A stretch of 64,000 bases of DNA. It comes from Streptomyces tuirus. Its GTDB lineage: Bacteria; Actinomycetota; Actinomycetes; Streptomycetales; Streptomycetaceae. The notes below the pieces were generated by a model that saw only the letters and a program-made list of their open reading frames with translations, searched no databases and had not been told where the DNA came from. Below are positions 19,735-28,095 of the stretch, piece after piece. Location: NCBI GenBank assembly GCA_018195615.1, contig JAGTPG010000002.1, positions 4,271,501-4,335,500 of the forward strand. The letters run 5' to 3'. Within the stretch, counting starts at the first letter, position 1; the number at the start of each line of letters is the position of its first letter. Position numbers and translations under genes: made by a program.

Positions 19735-20427
19735 TCAGGGCTTGGCGACGAACACGTGGGAGGCGATGTCGGATTCCAGCTCGGCCGCCTCGCCCCCGCT
19801 GCCGACCAGCACGCCGCCCGCCGACTCGGTCACACTCACCACCGAGCCGGGCTGCACGCCAGCCCGGCGCAGCGTGTACATCAGCTGCGCGTCCGTCTGG
19901 ATCGGCTCGCCGATCCGGCGCACCACGACCGTCTTTCCCTCGGCGCCCGGGTCGAGCGTGGCCAGCGACACCATGCCCTCGTCCAGGAACGGGTCGGCGC
20001 CGTCCTTCTCGCCGAGCTCCTCCAGACCCGGGATCGGGTTGCCGTACGGCGACTCCGTCGGATGCCGCAGCAACTCCAGGACGCGGCGCTCCACGGCCTC
20101 GCTCATCACATGCTCCCAGCGGCACGCCTCGGCGTGGACCTGCTCCCACTCCAGACCGATCACGTCGACGAGCAGACACTCGGCGAGCCGGTGCTTGCGC
20201 ATCACGCGCGTGGCGAGACGGCGGCCCTCGTCGGTGAGCTCCAGATGCCGGTCGCTGGCGACGGACACCAGGCCGTCGCGCTCCATCCGCGCCACGGTCT
20301 GGCTGACGGTCGGCCCGCTCTGGTCCAGCCGCTCGGCGATACGGGCGCGCATGGGGACCACACCTTCTTCCTCCAGCTCGAGGATGGTGCGGAGATACAT
20401 CTCCGTGGTGTCGATCAGTCCGGACAT
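19735..20427 (-). CDS. dmdR1: DtxR-family iron-dependent repressor DmdR1
   Basis: Intact 230-residue Fe2+-dependent repressor. It has an N-terminal winged helix (ARIAERLDQSGPTVSQTVAR), a metal-binding/dimerisation region with the characteristic HRLAECLLVDVIGLEWEQVH, EACRWEH and the Glu/His ligands, and a C-terminal SH3-like domain (residues about 145-230). DtxR proteins occupy siderophore and iron-uptake promoters when iron is sufficient. In S. coelicolor the orthologue (SCO4394, from memory) is the main iron regulator and controls siderophore genes. ATG at 20427. No canonical iron box was spotted near it. It is divergent from nagS. Confidence 0.93.
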   Translation of the reverse strand: MSGLIDTTEMYLRTILELEEEGVVPMRARIAERLDQSGPTVSQTVARMERDGLVSVASDRHLELTDEGRRLATRVMRKHRLAECLLVDVIGLEWEQVHAEACRWEHVMSEAVERRVLELLRHPTESPYGNPIPGLEELGEKDGADPFLDEGMVSLATLDPGAEGKTVVVRRIGEPIQTDAQLMYTLRRAGVQPGSVVSVTESAGGVLVGSGGEAAELESDIASHVFVAKP

Positions 20428-20779
20428 ACGTGCCCCTCGATGAGATCTGCCGGAGGCTGGACGGCTCACCGGCGCGTGCGCTGGCCCTGCACCCAATTCT
20501 GCCGGATACCACCGACAACCGTGCCTCGGGAGGGAAAGCGGGGGTTACGCGGCCCGGCGGACGGGTACGGGCTTCTCCCCTTACGGGCCTTGCGCGCGGT
20601 CCTGGGAGCCGTCTTTCGGGACCCGAGCGCGGGCCCTCGCGGACCTCAGAGCCGGCGCTCGGGACTTGAGAGCCAGTACTACGCGCCCGGGCGACTGCCC
20701 CTGACGGACCCGGGCGGCTGCCTCTGACGGGCCCCGGAGCCGGTGCTCACGCACCCGGGTGCCGGCGGTCGCGGCCGTA

Positions 20780-20804
20780 TTGACACCGCCCTGGTCCACA
20801 CCGC
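20780..20804 (+). promoter_or_regulatory. nagS promoter with DasR-like (dre) site
   Basis: A consensus -35 TTGACA at 20780-20785 is followed by CCTGGTCCACACCG at 20790-20803, which resembles the DasR-responsive element (consensus core TGGTCTAGACCA) with about 11 of 16 positions matching. A -10 element is not obvious. It lies about 50 bp upstream of the SIS gene start at 20855. Confidence 0.45.
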
Positions 20805-20854
20805 ACCGTGATGCGCGACACGAGCCCACCGAGGCCAGCCTGAAGGGACCCCGT

Positions 20855-21610
20855 ATGAGCGACCGCGCGCCGGCCGGCCAGTTCCTCGACGCCGCGATCG
20901 GCCTGTTGCAGCGGGTCCGCGACGAGGAGGCCGACAGCATCGCGGCGGCCGGGACGCTCCTCGCCGACACCGTCGCCGAGGGGGGCCGCCTCTTCGCCTT
21001 CGGCGCCGGGCACTCCTCCCTCGCCGCGCAGGACCTCGTGTACCGCGCCGGCGGCCTCGCGCTCATGAACCTGCTCGCCGTACCGGGCGTCGTCGGCGTC
21101 GACGTCATGCCCGCGCCGCTCGGCTCCGCCCTGGAACGCGTCGACGGCCTCGCGAGCGCCGTCCTGGACAGCTCCCCGCTCCGCGCGGGCGACGCCCTGC
21201 TGATCATCTCCCTCTCGGGGCGCAACGCCCTCCCCGTGGAGATGGCCCTGCACGCGCGCGCCCTGGGCGTGAAGGTCATCGGCGTGACGTCGGTGGCGTA
21301 CGCGTCGGAGACGAAGTCGCGGCACGCCTCGGGGACGTACCTCAAGGACCACTGCGACCTCGTGCTCGACTCGAAGATCGCGGTCGGCGACGCGGAACTC
21401 ACCCTCGCCACCGTGCCGGCGCCCTTCGCCCCGGCTTCCACGGTCGTCACCTCGGCCCTCCTCCAGGCCGTCATGGCGACGACGGCCGCCACCCTCGCCG
21501 ACCGCGGCATCGAACCCCCGCTGCTGCGTTCCGGGAACGTCGACGGGGGCCATGACTGGAACGCGCGGGTGATGGAGCGGTACGCGGACCGGATCTTCTA
21601 CCGGCACTGA
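20855..21610 (+). CDS. nagS: SIS-domain sugar-phosphate protein, NagS-like (UPF0309)
   Basis: Intact 251-residue single SIS-domain protein, recognised as the UPF0309/SCO4393 family. Sugar-phosphate-binding motifs FAFGAGHSSLAAQDLVYRAG (about residues 50-70) and LLIISLSGRNALPVEMAL (about 115-130) are clear. Work on the S. coelicolor protein links it to N-acetylglucosamine-6-phosphate metabolism (GlcNAc-6P dehydratase activity, GlcNAc toxicity), from memory. ATG 20855 with AAGGGA upstream. Divergent from dmdR1, with a possible DasR site in its promoter, which would fit aminosugar control. Confidence 0.85.
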   Translation: MSDRAPAGQFLDAAIGLLQRVRDEEADSIAAAGTLLADTVAEGGRLFAFGAGHSSLAAQDLVYRAGGLALMNLLAVPGVVGVDVMPAPLGSALERVDGLASAVLDSSPLRAGDALLIISLSGRNALPVEMALHARALGVKVIGVTSVAYASETKSRHASGTYLKDHCDLVLDSKIAVGDAELTLATVPAPFAPASTVVTSALLQAVMATTAATLADRGIEPPLLRSGNVDGGHDWNARVMERYADRIFYRH

Positions 21611-21635
21611 GACGACCGCGCCACTCGGCGTCGCG

Positions 21636-23038
21636 TCACTCCGTGCCGGACAACCCCGCGAGATCCAGCGCCGCCGCGATCCGGATCGCCACGTCCTCCG
21701 CGTACATCGCGTCGGAGCGCTCGAAGGCTCCGCGCCCGGCGCCCCGCAGGAACGTCACGACGCCCAGCGTCCGGCCCCGGCTGCGCAGCACCGCGCACAA
21801 GGCGTGCACCGCGTCCGGGGCCACTGCCGGGCCAGGGCCCACTCCCGGGCCTCCGGCGCCGGTGCCGCGCCCGCGCTCGCCCGGAGCGCGCCGACCCGCT
21901 CCACGCACTGCAACGCCGGGTGCCCCTCGGCGTACCGCACGGGCAGCCCCGCCCGGCCCGCCAGCCTGCTCGGGCCCGGCGCGCCGGACGGGGTCGCGGC
22001 GACCCGCACCAGCCGTACCGGCCCCTCGGCCTCCCCGTCGGTCAGCGCGCCCCCGGCCACCCGGTCGATCAACGCGTGGTCGGCGAATCCGGCCAGGGCG
22101 AAGTCCAGGTGGACGGTCGCCGCCTCCGCCGGGTCCTCGCACTCGGCGGCGGCCCGCGACGCCCGGTGCAGCTGCTGGGCACGGAACCGCAGCAGCGACG
22201 CCTCCTGCTCGCCCTGCTTGGCCTCCGTCACATCCTGGAACAGCCAGCCCACACCCAACGGCACCGGCTCCTCCGCGAGCGGCGACGCCAGCCGCAGGAA
22301 CCCGCTCCGCCAGCAGCGCCGCCGCTCCCCCTCGGACGTACGCACCGTCACCCACACCTCGGCGGGCGCGGGCGGCGCGCCCTCCGCCAGCACGTGCTGC
22401 AGCGCGCTCTCCAGCTCCTCCACGCCCTGCGACAGCAGTTCCCCGAGCGGCCGCCCCAGCACGGACGTGCGCCCCGTACCCAGCGCCCGGGCCGCGTGCG
22501 CGTTGACCACGGCCGGCCGCAGGTCGACGTCGACGAGCACGACACCCCAGCTGGCGTCCTCGAACAGCGCCTCGCTCAACGCGATCGACCGCTCCAGGTC
22601 GATCTGCGCGTGCACTTCGCTGAAGGCGCAGTACACGCCCGCCGGCTTGCCGTCCGGACCCCGCACCACCGCCGACTGCGTCCGTACGAGCACCCGCCCG
22701 CCGTCCTTCGTCAGCAGCGCGAACTCGTGCACCTGGCGCCCGGGGGCGTGCATCGCCGACAGCAGCCGGGCCTCGACCTCCTCGGCGTCCGCGCTGCGCA
22801 CGGCCCACCCGGCCAGCCCGCGCCGCCCCACGGCCTCGTCCGCGCTCCACCCCAGAATCCGCTCGGCCTCGCGGTTCCAGTGCGTCACGACCCCGTCGGC
22901 GTCGAAGGCGCACAGCGCCGCGTCCATACCGTCCAGCAGGGCCGCGAGCAGATCCGAACCACCCCACGCCGAACTGTCCCGCTCGGGCTCGTCCGGCCCC
23001 AGCTCGTCGGTGGTCCCACTACGCCGGGAAGCACTCAC
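21636..23038 (-). CDS. PAS-domain sensor protein with C-terminal GAF-like domain, one frame break
   Basis: About 467 residues. Two tandem PAS domains are visible: residues about 25-145 (ALLDGMDAALCAFDADGVVT, THWNREAERILGWSADEAVG) and about 150-270 (LFEDASWGVVLVDVDLRPAV to VPLGVGWLFQDVTEAK). A GAF-like C-terminus follows (TLGVVTFLRGAGRGAFERSD), reached through a frame change near 21830. There is no kinase, GGDEF or phosphatase domain; it resembles the sensory half of SpoIIE-type PP2C phosphatases. GTG 23038 follows AGGGGGTCC and is preferred over the in-frame ATG at 23098. Confidence 0.82.
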
Positions 23039-23298
23039 CTGGACCCCCTGCAGGCCGCGTCCGCACGTACCGCACGTCGGTTCGCTACTTGCAATCATTC
23101 AACTGGAACGTGACCCAACGCACACCGAGTTCCCACAACATTGCAGGAATCGTTGTACGGGGGCGATCCCCACGTCAACGTCCCGGAGACACCCCCCGGC
23201 CGCCGCCACCCGCCATGCGTACCCCGATCTCGATCTTCATACGGGAATCCGCCGCATCGGCGTCGGACCATCCCGGCGTCAACATCTCGGAAAATCGC

Positions 23299-23327
23299 TT
23301 GAGCGGCCGGAGGCGGCTACCTAGGGT
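23299..23327 (+). promoter_or_regulatory. housekeeping-type promoter of the HIT gene leader
   Basis: TTGAGC (23299-23304), a 17-bp spacer and TAGGGT (23322-23327) form a good Streptomyces principal-sigma promoter. Predicted transcription starts near 23334, giving a leader of about 230 nt before the HIT gene. Confidence 0.6.
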
Positions 23328-23360
23328 GGCTATCACTTCAGAAGGGAGGTGGTTCGGCAG

Positions 23361-23399
23361 ATGTATGCATACCGGACGGAAGAGGTGGCTGCGGGCTAG
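23361..23399 (+). CDS. possible 12-codon leader peptide
   Basis: ATG 23361 to TAG 23399 encodes MYAYRTEEVAAG. It is preceded by a strong GAAGGGAGGTGG ribosome site (23341-23352) and sits about 27 nt after the predicted transcription start. Its context (short, well-initiated, upstream of nested hairpins and a long leader) suggests a regulatory upstream peptide, but no amino acid is obviously over-represented. Confidence 0.45.
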   Translation: MYAYRTEEVAAG

Positions 23400-23479
23400 C
23401 GGCCCGTCACCACGCTCAGTGCGGTGCCGGACCAGCGTGTGATCGGAGCACGCAGCCGGCCCAATCCCAAGCAGTCACC

Positions 23480-23542
23480 CGACCCGCGAGTCGCCGGTAC
23501 GTCCGGCCGGCTCCTCCTCTGGAGGACCAGGCTCGCGGGTCG
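23480..23542 (+). promoter_or_regulatory. nested leader hairpin upstream of the HIT gene
   Basis: An 11-bp perfect stem CGACCCGCGAG / CTCGCGGGTCG (23480-23490, 23532-23542) encloses a second hairpin TCCTCC-TCT-GGAGGA (23512-23526). The structure lies between the 12-codon reading frame and the HIT gene ribosome site (AGGGGG at about 23552-23557), a position typical for attenuation or translational control. Confidence 0.5.
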
Positions 23543-23563
23543 TCTGCGTTTCAGGGGGACATC

Positions 23564-24037
23564 GTGCGGAGCGAATGGCGCGCGGACCGGGTCGGAAGTG
23601 CGCTGCGGGGTGAGAATCCGGCCGTGCTGCGGAGACTGGACGCCGGGTTCGCGGCAATCGGTGATGTGCAGTTCCTGCCTGGCTACTCGGTTCTGCTGAC
23701 GGACGATCCCGCGGTGCTGCGGTTGTCCGAGCTGACGCGGAGCAAGCGGCTGGCGTTTCTCGCCGACATGGACCGGCTGGGGGAAGCCGTGGAGCGGGCC
23801 TGTCGGCGGGTGGAGTCGGGGTTCCGGCGGGTCAATCTGGAGATTCTCGGGAACGCCGACGGGTTCCTGCACGCGCATGTGTGGCCGCGATACGACTGGG
23901 AGCCCGAGGATCTCGTACGGCTGCCCGTGTGGCTCTATCCGCGGGAGATGTGGACCGAGGAGCGGTATGCGCTCGGGCCGCATCACAACTCGCTGCGGGA
24001 GGCTGTCGGTGCGGAGTTGGATCGGCTCACGGCATGA
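23564..24037 (+). CDS. HIT-family hydrolase
   Basis: Intact 157-residue histidine-triad protein. The triad region reads GFLHAHVWPRYDW near residue 105, giving H-A-H-V-W; the third His of the classical HxHxHxx is replaced by Trp, as in some diadenosine-polyphosphate-type HIT relatives. Expected activity is hydrolysis of a nucleotide phosphoanhydride or phosphoramidate; the changed triad makes the chemistry uncertain. GTG 23564 follows AGGGGGACATC. Preceded by an unusual structured leader and a strong promoter; it ends at a perfect bidirectional terminator shared with citA. Confidence 0.8.
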   Translation: MRSEWRADRVGSALRGENPAVLRRLDAGFAAIGDVQFLPGYSVLLTDDPAVLRLSELTRSKRLAFLADMDRLGEAVERACRRVESGFRRVNLEILGNADGFLHAHVWPRYDWEPEDLVRLPVWLYPREMWTEERYALGPHHNSLREAVGAELDRLTA

Positions 24038-24047
24038 GCCGTGCGGA

Positions 24048-24075
24048 CGGCCTCACCCGGAGTCGGGTGAGGCCG
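24048..24075. terminator. bidirectional terminator between HIT gene and citA
   Basis: Perfect 12-bp stem CGGCCTCACCCG / CGGGTGAGGCCG with a 4-nt loop, followed by TGAGGTTTT on the plus strand. It lies between convergent stops at 24037 and 24088. Confidence 0.88.
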
Positions 24076-24087
24076 TGAGGTTTTGGG

Positions 24088-25187
24088 TCAGTGGGCGATG
24101 TCGGCGTAGCCCTCGATCTCGTGCGGGTTGCGGGAGCCGGGGCCGGTGTAGCGGGCCGAGGGGCGGACCAGGCGGCCCGTGCGCTTCTGTTCGAGGATGT
24201 GGGCGGACCAGCCGGCCGTGCGGGCGCAGGTGAACATGGACGTGAACATGTGGGCCGGGACCTCGGCGAAGTCCAGGACGATGGCCGCCCAGAACTCGAC
24301 GTTCGTGGCGAGGACGCGGTCGGGGCGGCGGGCGTGGAGTTCCGCGAGGGCGGCCTTCTCCAGGGCCTCGGCGACCTCGAAGCGCGGGGCGCCCAGTTCG
24401 CGGGCCGTGCGGCGCAGGACCCGCGCCCTCGGGTCCTCGGCACGGTAGACGCGGTGGCCGAAGCCCATGAGGCGCTCACCCTTGTCGAGCGCGTTCTTCA
24501 CGTAGGCCTCCGCGTCGCCCGTGCGTTCGATCTCCTCGATCATGCCGAGGACCCGGGACGGGGCGCCGCCGTGGAGCGGGCCGGACATCGCGCCCACCGC
24601 GCCGGACAGGGCCGCCGCGACGTCCGCGCCCGTCGAGGCGATCACGCGCGCCGTGAACGTGGACGCGTTCATGCCGTGTTCCGCGGCGCTCGTCCAGTAC
24701 GCGTCCACCGCCGCCACGTGCTTCGGGTCCGGCTCGCCGCGCCAGCGGATCATGAAGCGTTCGACGACGGAGTGCGCCTTGTCGATCTCGCGCTGCGGCA
24801 CCATGGGCAGACCCTGGCCGCGGGCCGACTGGGCCACGTAGGACAGGGCCATGACGGCGGCTCGCGCCAGGTCCTCGCGGGCCTGTTCGGCGTCGATGTC
24901 CAGGAGGGGTTTCAGGCCCAGACGGGGGCCAGCATGGCCAGGGCCGACTGGACGTCCACGCGGATGTCGCCGGAGTGGACGGGGATGGGGAACGGCTCGG
25001 CGGGCGGCAGGCCGGGATTGAAGGCGCCGTCGACGAGCAGGCCCCAGACGTTGCCGAAGGAGACATGGCCGACGAGGTCCTCGATGTCGACGCCCCGGTA
25101 CCGGAGGGCGCCGCCCTCCTTGTCCGGTTCGGCGATCTCCGTCTCGAACGCGACGACTCCCTCGAGCCCGGGTACGAAGTCGGACAT
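24088..25187 (-). CDS. citA: citrate synthase, one frame break
   Basis: About 366 residues. Condenses acetyl-CoA with oxaloacetate at the entry of the TCA cycle. Family motifs are present: ALRYRGVDIEDLVGHVSFG in the N-terminal part, EHGMNASTFTARVIASTGAD with a catalytic His, PLHGGAPSRVLGMI, and the signature MGFGHRVYRAEDPRARVL with the second His and Arg. The frame changes near 24920; both halves are otherwise complete, so a sequencing error is the simplest reading. ATG 25187 follows GAGGAG. Divergent from pdxH. Confidence 0.93.
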
Positions 25188-25418
25188 CAGGCGGCTCCTC
25201 GTGATGTAAGTGACAGATGGTGTTGATGTGGGGTGGGGCGAACGAACCATGTGTCAGTCAGCTTGCGCGGCGGGCGGCCGTCCGATGGATCCACGGTCGT
25301 GTGCGGCGACTCGCGGTCCTGGCCGGTCTCCCGTGTGATGCCCCGTACGGCTGGCGGTCACCCAACCGGAACGGCACGGAAACGATATCCCCGAGTGCCA
25401 CCGTTGGGGAGACTTCGC

Positions 25419-25439
25419 GGCACTCAGTGCCACTCAGTG
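25419..25439. promoter_or_regulatory. tandem CACTCAGTG palindromes between citA and pdxH
   Basis: CACTCAGTG occurs twice with a 10-bp period (25421-25429, 25431-25439). The first is extended to the perfect dyad GGCACTCAGTGCC (25419-25431). The pair lies 35-55 bp upstream of the pdxH start and could be an operator for two helical-phase-aligned dimers. Confidence 0.45.
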
Positions 25440-25473
25440 ACGAAGGACACCGTCGGTACGGCAAGATGACCGG

Positions 25474-26142
25474 GTGACCGACCGCGACGCCGTCCCCTTC
25501 GACCTGGCCTCGATGCGCAAGCAGTACCGGGCCGAGGGGCTCTCCGAGACCGAGCTGGCCGCCACCCCCGTCGAACAGTTCGCGCGCTGGTTCAAACAGG
25601 CCGCGACGGACGGCGGGCTCTTCGAACCGAACGCCATGGTCGTCTCGACGGCCGACGCCGAGGGGCGGCCCAGCGCCCGTACGGTGCTGCTGAAGCACTT
25701 CGACGAGCAGGGGTTCGTGTTCTACACGAACTACGACTCCCGCAAGGCACGCGACCTGGCGGAGAACCCGTACGTCTCGCTGCTGTTCCCGTGGCATCCG
25801 ATGGCCCGGCAGGTCATCGTGACCGGGGTCGCGCGGCGTACCGGCCGGGACGAGACGGCGGCGTACTTCCGGACCCGCCCGCACGGCTCGCAGCTCGGCG
25901 CGTGGGCCAGTGCCCAGTCGTCGGTCATCGCCACGCGCGCTGACATCGACGGGGCGTACGCCGAGCTGGCCGCGCGCTACCCGGAGGGCGAGCAGGTGCC
26001 GGTTCCGCCGCACTGGGGCGGTTTCCGCGTGGCGCCGCAGATGGTGGAGTTCTGGCAGGGGCGGGAGAACCGGTTGCACGACCGGTTGCGGTACGTGGAG
26101 CGGTCCGACGGGAGCTGGCGGGTGGAGCGGCTCAGCCCGTGA
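25474..26142 (+). CDS. pdxH: pyridoxamine 5'-phosphate oxidase PdxH
   Basis: Intact 222-residue FMN enzyme oxidising pyridoxine/pyridoxamine 5'-phosphate to PLP. Family motifs: RTVLLKHFDEQGFVFYTNYD (FMN binding), SRKARDLAENPYVSLLFPWH, RTRPHGSQLGAWASAQSSVI and the C-terminal WQGRENRLHDRLRYVE. GTG 25474 fits the family length. PLP supplied here serves transaminases such as SerC in the same window. No operon partner; divergent from citA with possible operators between. Confidence 0.95.
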   Translation: MTDRDAVPFDLASMRKQYRAEGLSETELAATPVEQFARWFKQAATDGGLFEPNAMVVSTADAEGRPSARTVLLKHFDEQGFVFYTNYDSRKARDLAENPYVSLLFPWHPMARQVIVTGVARRTGRDETAAYFRTRPHGSQLGAWASAQSSVIATRADIDGAYAELAARYPEGEQVPVPPHWGGFRVAPQMVEFWQGRENRLHDRLRYVERSDGSWRVERLSP

Positions 26143-26166
26143 CGTCGCGGCGGGCCGGGGCCGCCG

Positions 26167-26727
26167 TCAGATCTTGCCCATGAGGAACGCCGTACGGTGG
26201 CCGTCCAGGAACCCGGCTGTGCGAGCGCGGAACTCCTCGCTGAGGGCGGGCCAGTTCCAGAACTCGAAGCCGAGGTGGGCGAAGGCGAAGGCGTCGTCGG
26301 TCCAGGCCCACGCGGGCAGCGGGACGGGGACGGCGCAGGCGGGGCAGTCGACGTCGGCGCGGCCCGTCCCATACCAGGCGTCGCAGGCGGTGCGGAAGCG
26401 ATGCTCGAGGTCACCCTCCACCGTCGCTCGCTGCCCGCAACGGGGGCAGGTCACCTCGTCCGGGCCAGGGTCCCTGAGGGTGAAACAGACCCTGCGACCG
26501 GTGTGGACGGCGACGCCCTCCGGGGAACCCCAGCGGGCATCGGCCACCGCCTTGTGCCAGTGGGGACCGGGCGGGTGGGCCGGGTGCTCCCCCAGCGCCC
26601 AGCCCGGCTCGGCGTCCGCGAGGACGATGCCCTCCGCCACCAGCCACTCGACCACGCGCCCGGCCAGGCGTGCCGCGTCCCGCGCCGACGCGTCCGGGTC
26701 GGCGATCGTCTGAAACGTGTCCCCCAT
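26167..26727 (-). CDS. conserved hypothetical protein with Cys4 zinc site
   Basis: Intact 186-residue protein of unknown function. It starts MGDTFQTIADPDASARDAAR. Two CxxC pairs (CPRCG near residue 95 and CPAC near 130) suggest a structural zinc ribbon, embedded in an otherwise Trp/Phe-rich globular sequence (HLGFEFWNWPALSEEF). No signal peptide or membrane segment. Lies 35 bp after the end of the tetR gene of the acyl-CoA operon on the same strand, so it could be read through, but it is not obviously part of that pathway. Confidence 0.75.
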   Translation of the reverse strand: MGDTFQTIADPDASARDAARLAGRVVEWLVAEGIVLADAEPGWALGEHPAHPPGPHWHKAVADARWGSPEGVAVHTGRRVCFTLRDPGPDEVTCPRCGQRATVEGDLEHRFRTACDAWYGTGRADVDCPACAVPVPLPAWAWTDDAFAFAHLGFEFWNWPALSEEFRARTAGFLDGHRTAFLMGKI

Positions 26728-26762
26728 GCCCCGCACCGTAGCCCCCGCCACTGACAACGCCG

Positions 26763-27365
26763 TCAGCCCAGCGCCTCCTCCAGCAGCCCCGCCCACTGCG
26801 CCACCACCCGTTCCCGGCGCGCCGCGTCGTCGGTGAGGAGGTTGGCGAGCCCCAGGCCGCGGGCCATGTCGAGGAGGCCCTGGACGGTTTCGCGGACGCC
26901 GGGGACGGCCTCGTCGGCGGCGAGGAGGTCGACCGCTATGCGGTGGGTCTCGCGGCCCACCCGGGACTCGAGTTCCGTGACGCGGGGGCGGAGCTGGTCC
27001 TCGTTGGAGGCGGCCACCCAGAGGTGGAGGGCCGCGCGGAACAACGGCCCCGTGTAGAGGTCGACCAGGGCGGCGACGACCGCGTGGCGGTCCCCGGCCG
27101 CGCCCTGCGGGAACAGGTGGCGCAGGGCCGTCGAGCGTTCCTCGGCGACGTACTCGACGGCTGCCGTGAAGAGGTCCTCACGGGTCGGGAAGTGGTGCTG
27201 GGCGGCGCCGCGGGAGACGCCGGCGCGTTCGGCGACGACGGAGACCGTGGAGCCGGCCCAGCCGTGTTCCGCGAGGCAGGCGACGGCGGCTTCCAGGAGC
27301 CGCTGCCGGGTGGCCCGGCTGCGGTCCTGCTTGGGGACTCTCTCCGCCCGGTCTTCCGTGCTCAC
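26763..27365 (-). CDS. TetR-family regulator of the acyl-CoA/AtuA operon
   Basis: 200 residues, intact. N-terminal helix-turn-helix STVSVVAERAGVSRGAAQHH followed by FPTREDLFTAAVEYVAEE; the C-terminal ligand domain (about residues 80-200) is helical. GTG 27365 overlaps the enoyl-CoA hydratase stop by 4 bp (GTGA), making it the last gene of the eight-gene catabolic operon. The likely role is repression of the operon promoter at 36.85 kb until an acyl-CoA intermediate binds; the target is inferred from the dyad found there. Upstream ATG 27374 is an alternative start. Confidence 0.88.
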   Translation of the reverse strand: MSTEDRAERVPKQDRSRATRQRLLEAAVACLAEHGWAGSTVSVVAERAGVSRGAAQHHFPTREDLFTAAVEYVAEERSTALRHLFPQGAAGDRHAVVAALVDLYTGPLFRAALHLWVAASNEDQLRPRVTELESRVGRETHRIAVDLLAADEAVPGVRETVQGLLDMARGLGLANLLTDDAARRERVVAQWAGLLEEALG

Positions 27366-28095
27366 ACCACCCATGCCGCGTCCCGTCGTTCGAGGAAGGC
27401 CGTCATCCCCTCGCGGGCCTGCGGGGAGGAGAACAGCCGGGCCGAGAGCGCGGTGAGGTCCGCCGCGTCCCGGTCGAAGGCTTCCAGCACCCTAGCCGTG
27501 AGCAGCCGTTTCGTCTCGGCCAGGGCGTCGGGGGCCGCTCCGCGCAGGCCGTCGAGGATGGGGGCCAGTGTCGCGTCCACGTCGTCGCCGTGGGTGGTGA
27601 GCAGGCCGGTTGTGGTGGCGGCGGCAGCGTCGAAGCGTTCGCCCGTGAGGTAGTAGCGGGCCAGGACCCGCGGGTCCGTGCGGGGGAGCAGCGGCAGGGA
27701 GATGACCGCGGGGGCCACGCCGATGCGGACTTCCGTGAAGGCGAACGTGGCCTCGGTGGAGGCGGCCGCGATGTCGCAGGCGGCCAGGAGGCCGAGGCCG
27801 CCCGCGCGGACGTGGCCGGTGACCCGGGCGACGACCGGTTTGGGCAGTTCGACGATCTGGCGGAGCAGGGCGACGAGGGCGTCCGGGGCGGTGGGTCGCG
27901 CAGGTCGGCGCCCGCACTGAACGTGTTGCCGGTGTGGGTGAGGACGATCGCGCGGACCTCGGTGTCCTCGCCGGCGTCCGTGAGCGTCTCGGCCAGTTCG
28001 CCGACCAGGGCCGCCGAGAGGGCGTTGCGGTTGTCCGGTGAGTCGAGGGTCAGGGTTTCCACGGCACGTGCGCGGGTGCGGCCCACGAGGGTCAT
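27362..28095 (-). CDS. enoyl-CoA hydratase/isomerase, one frame break
   Basis: About 245 residues of crotonase fold, hydrating an enoyl-CoA double bond. N-terminal LTLDSPDNRNALSAALVGEL and HTGNTFSAGADLRDP (oxyanion-hole motif) are in one frame. After a break near 27895 the protein continues with ALVALLRQIVELPKPVVARV and GHVRAGGLGLLAACDIAAAS. The usual catalytic Glu positions are not conserved in an obvious way: FTEVRIGVAPAVISLPLLPR carries one Glu. Start ATG 28095 overlaps the ligase stop (ATGA), and the stop overlaps tetR. Third enzyme of the degradation pathway after carboxylation and activation. Confidence 0.88.
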
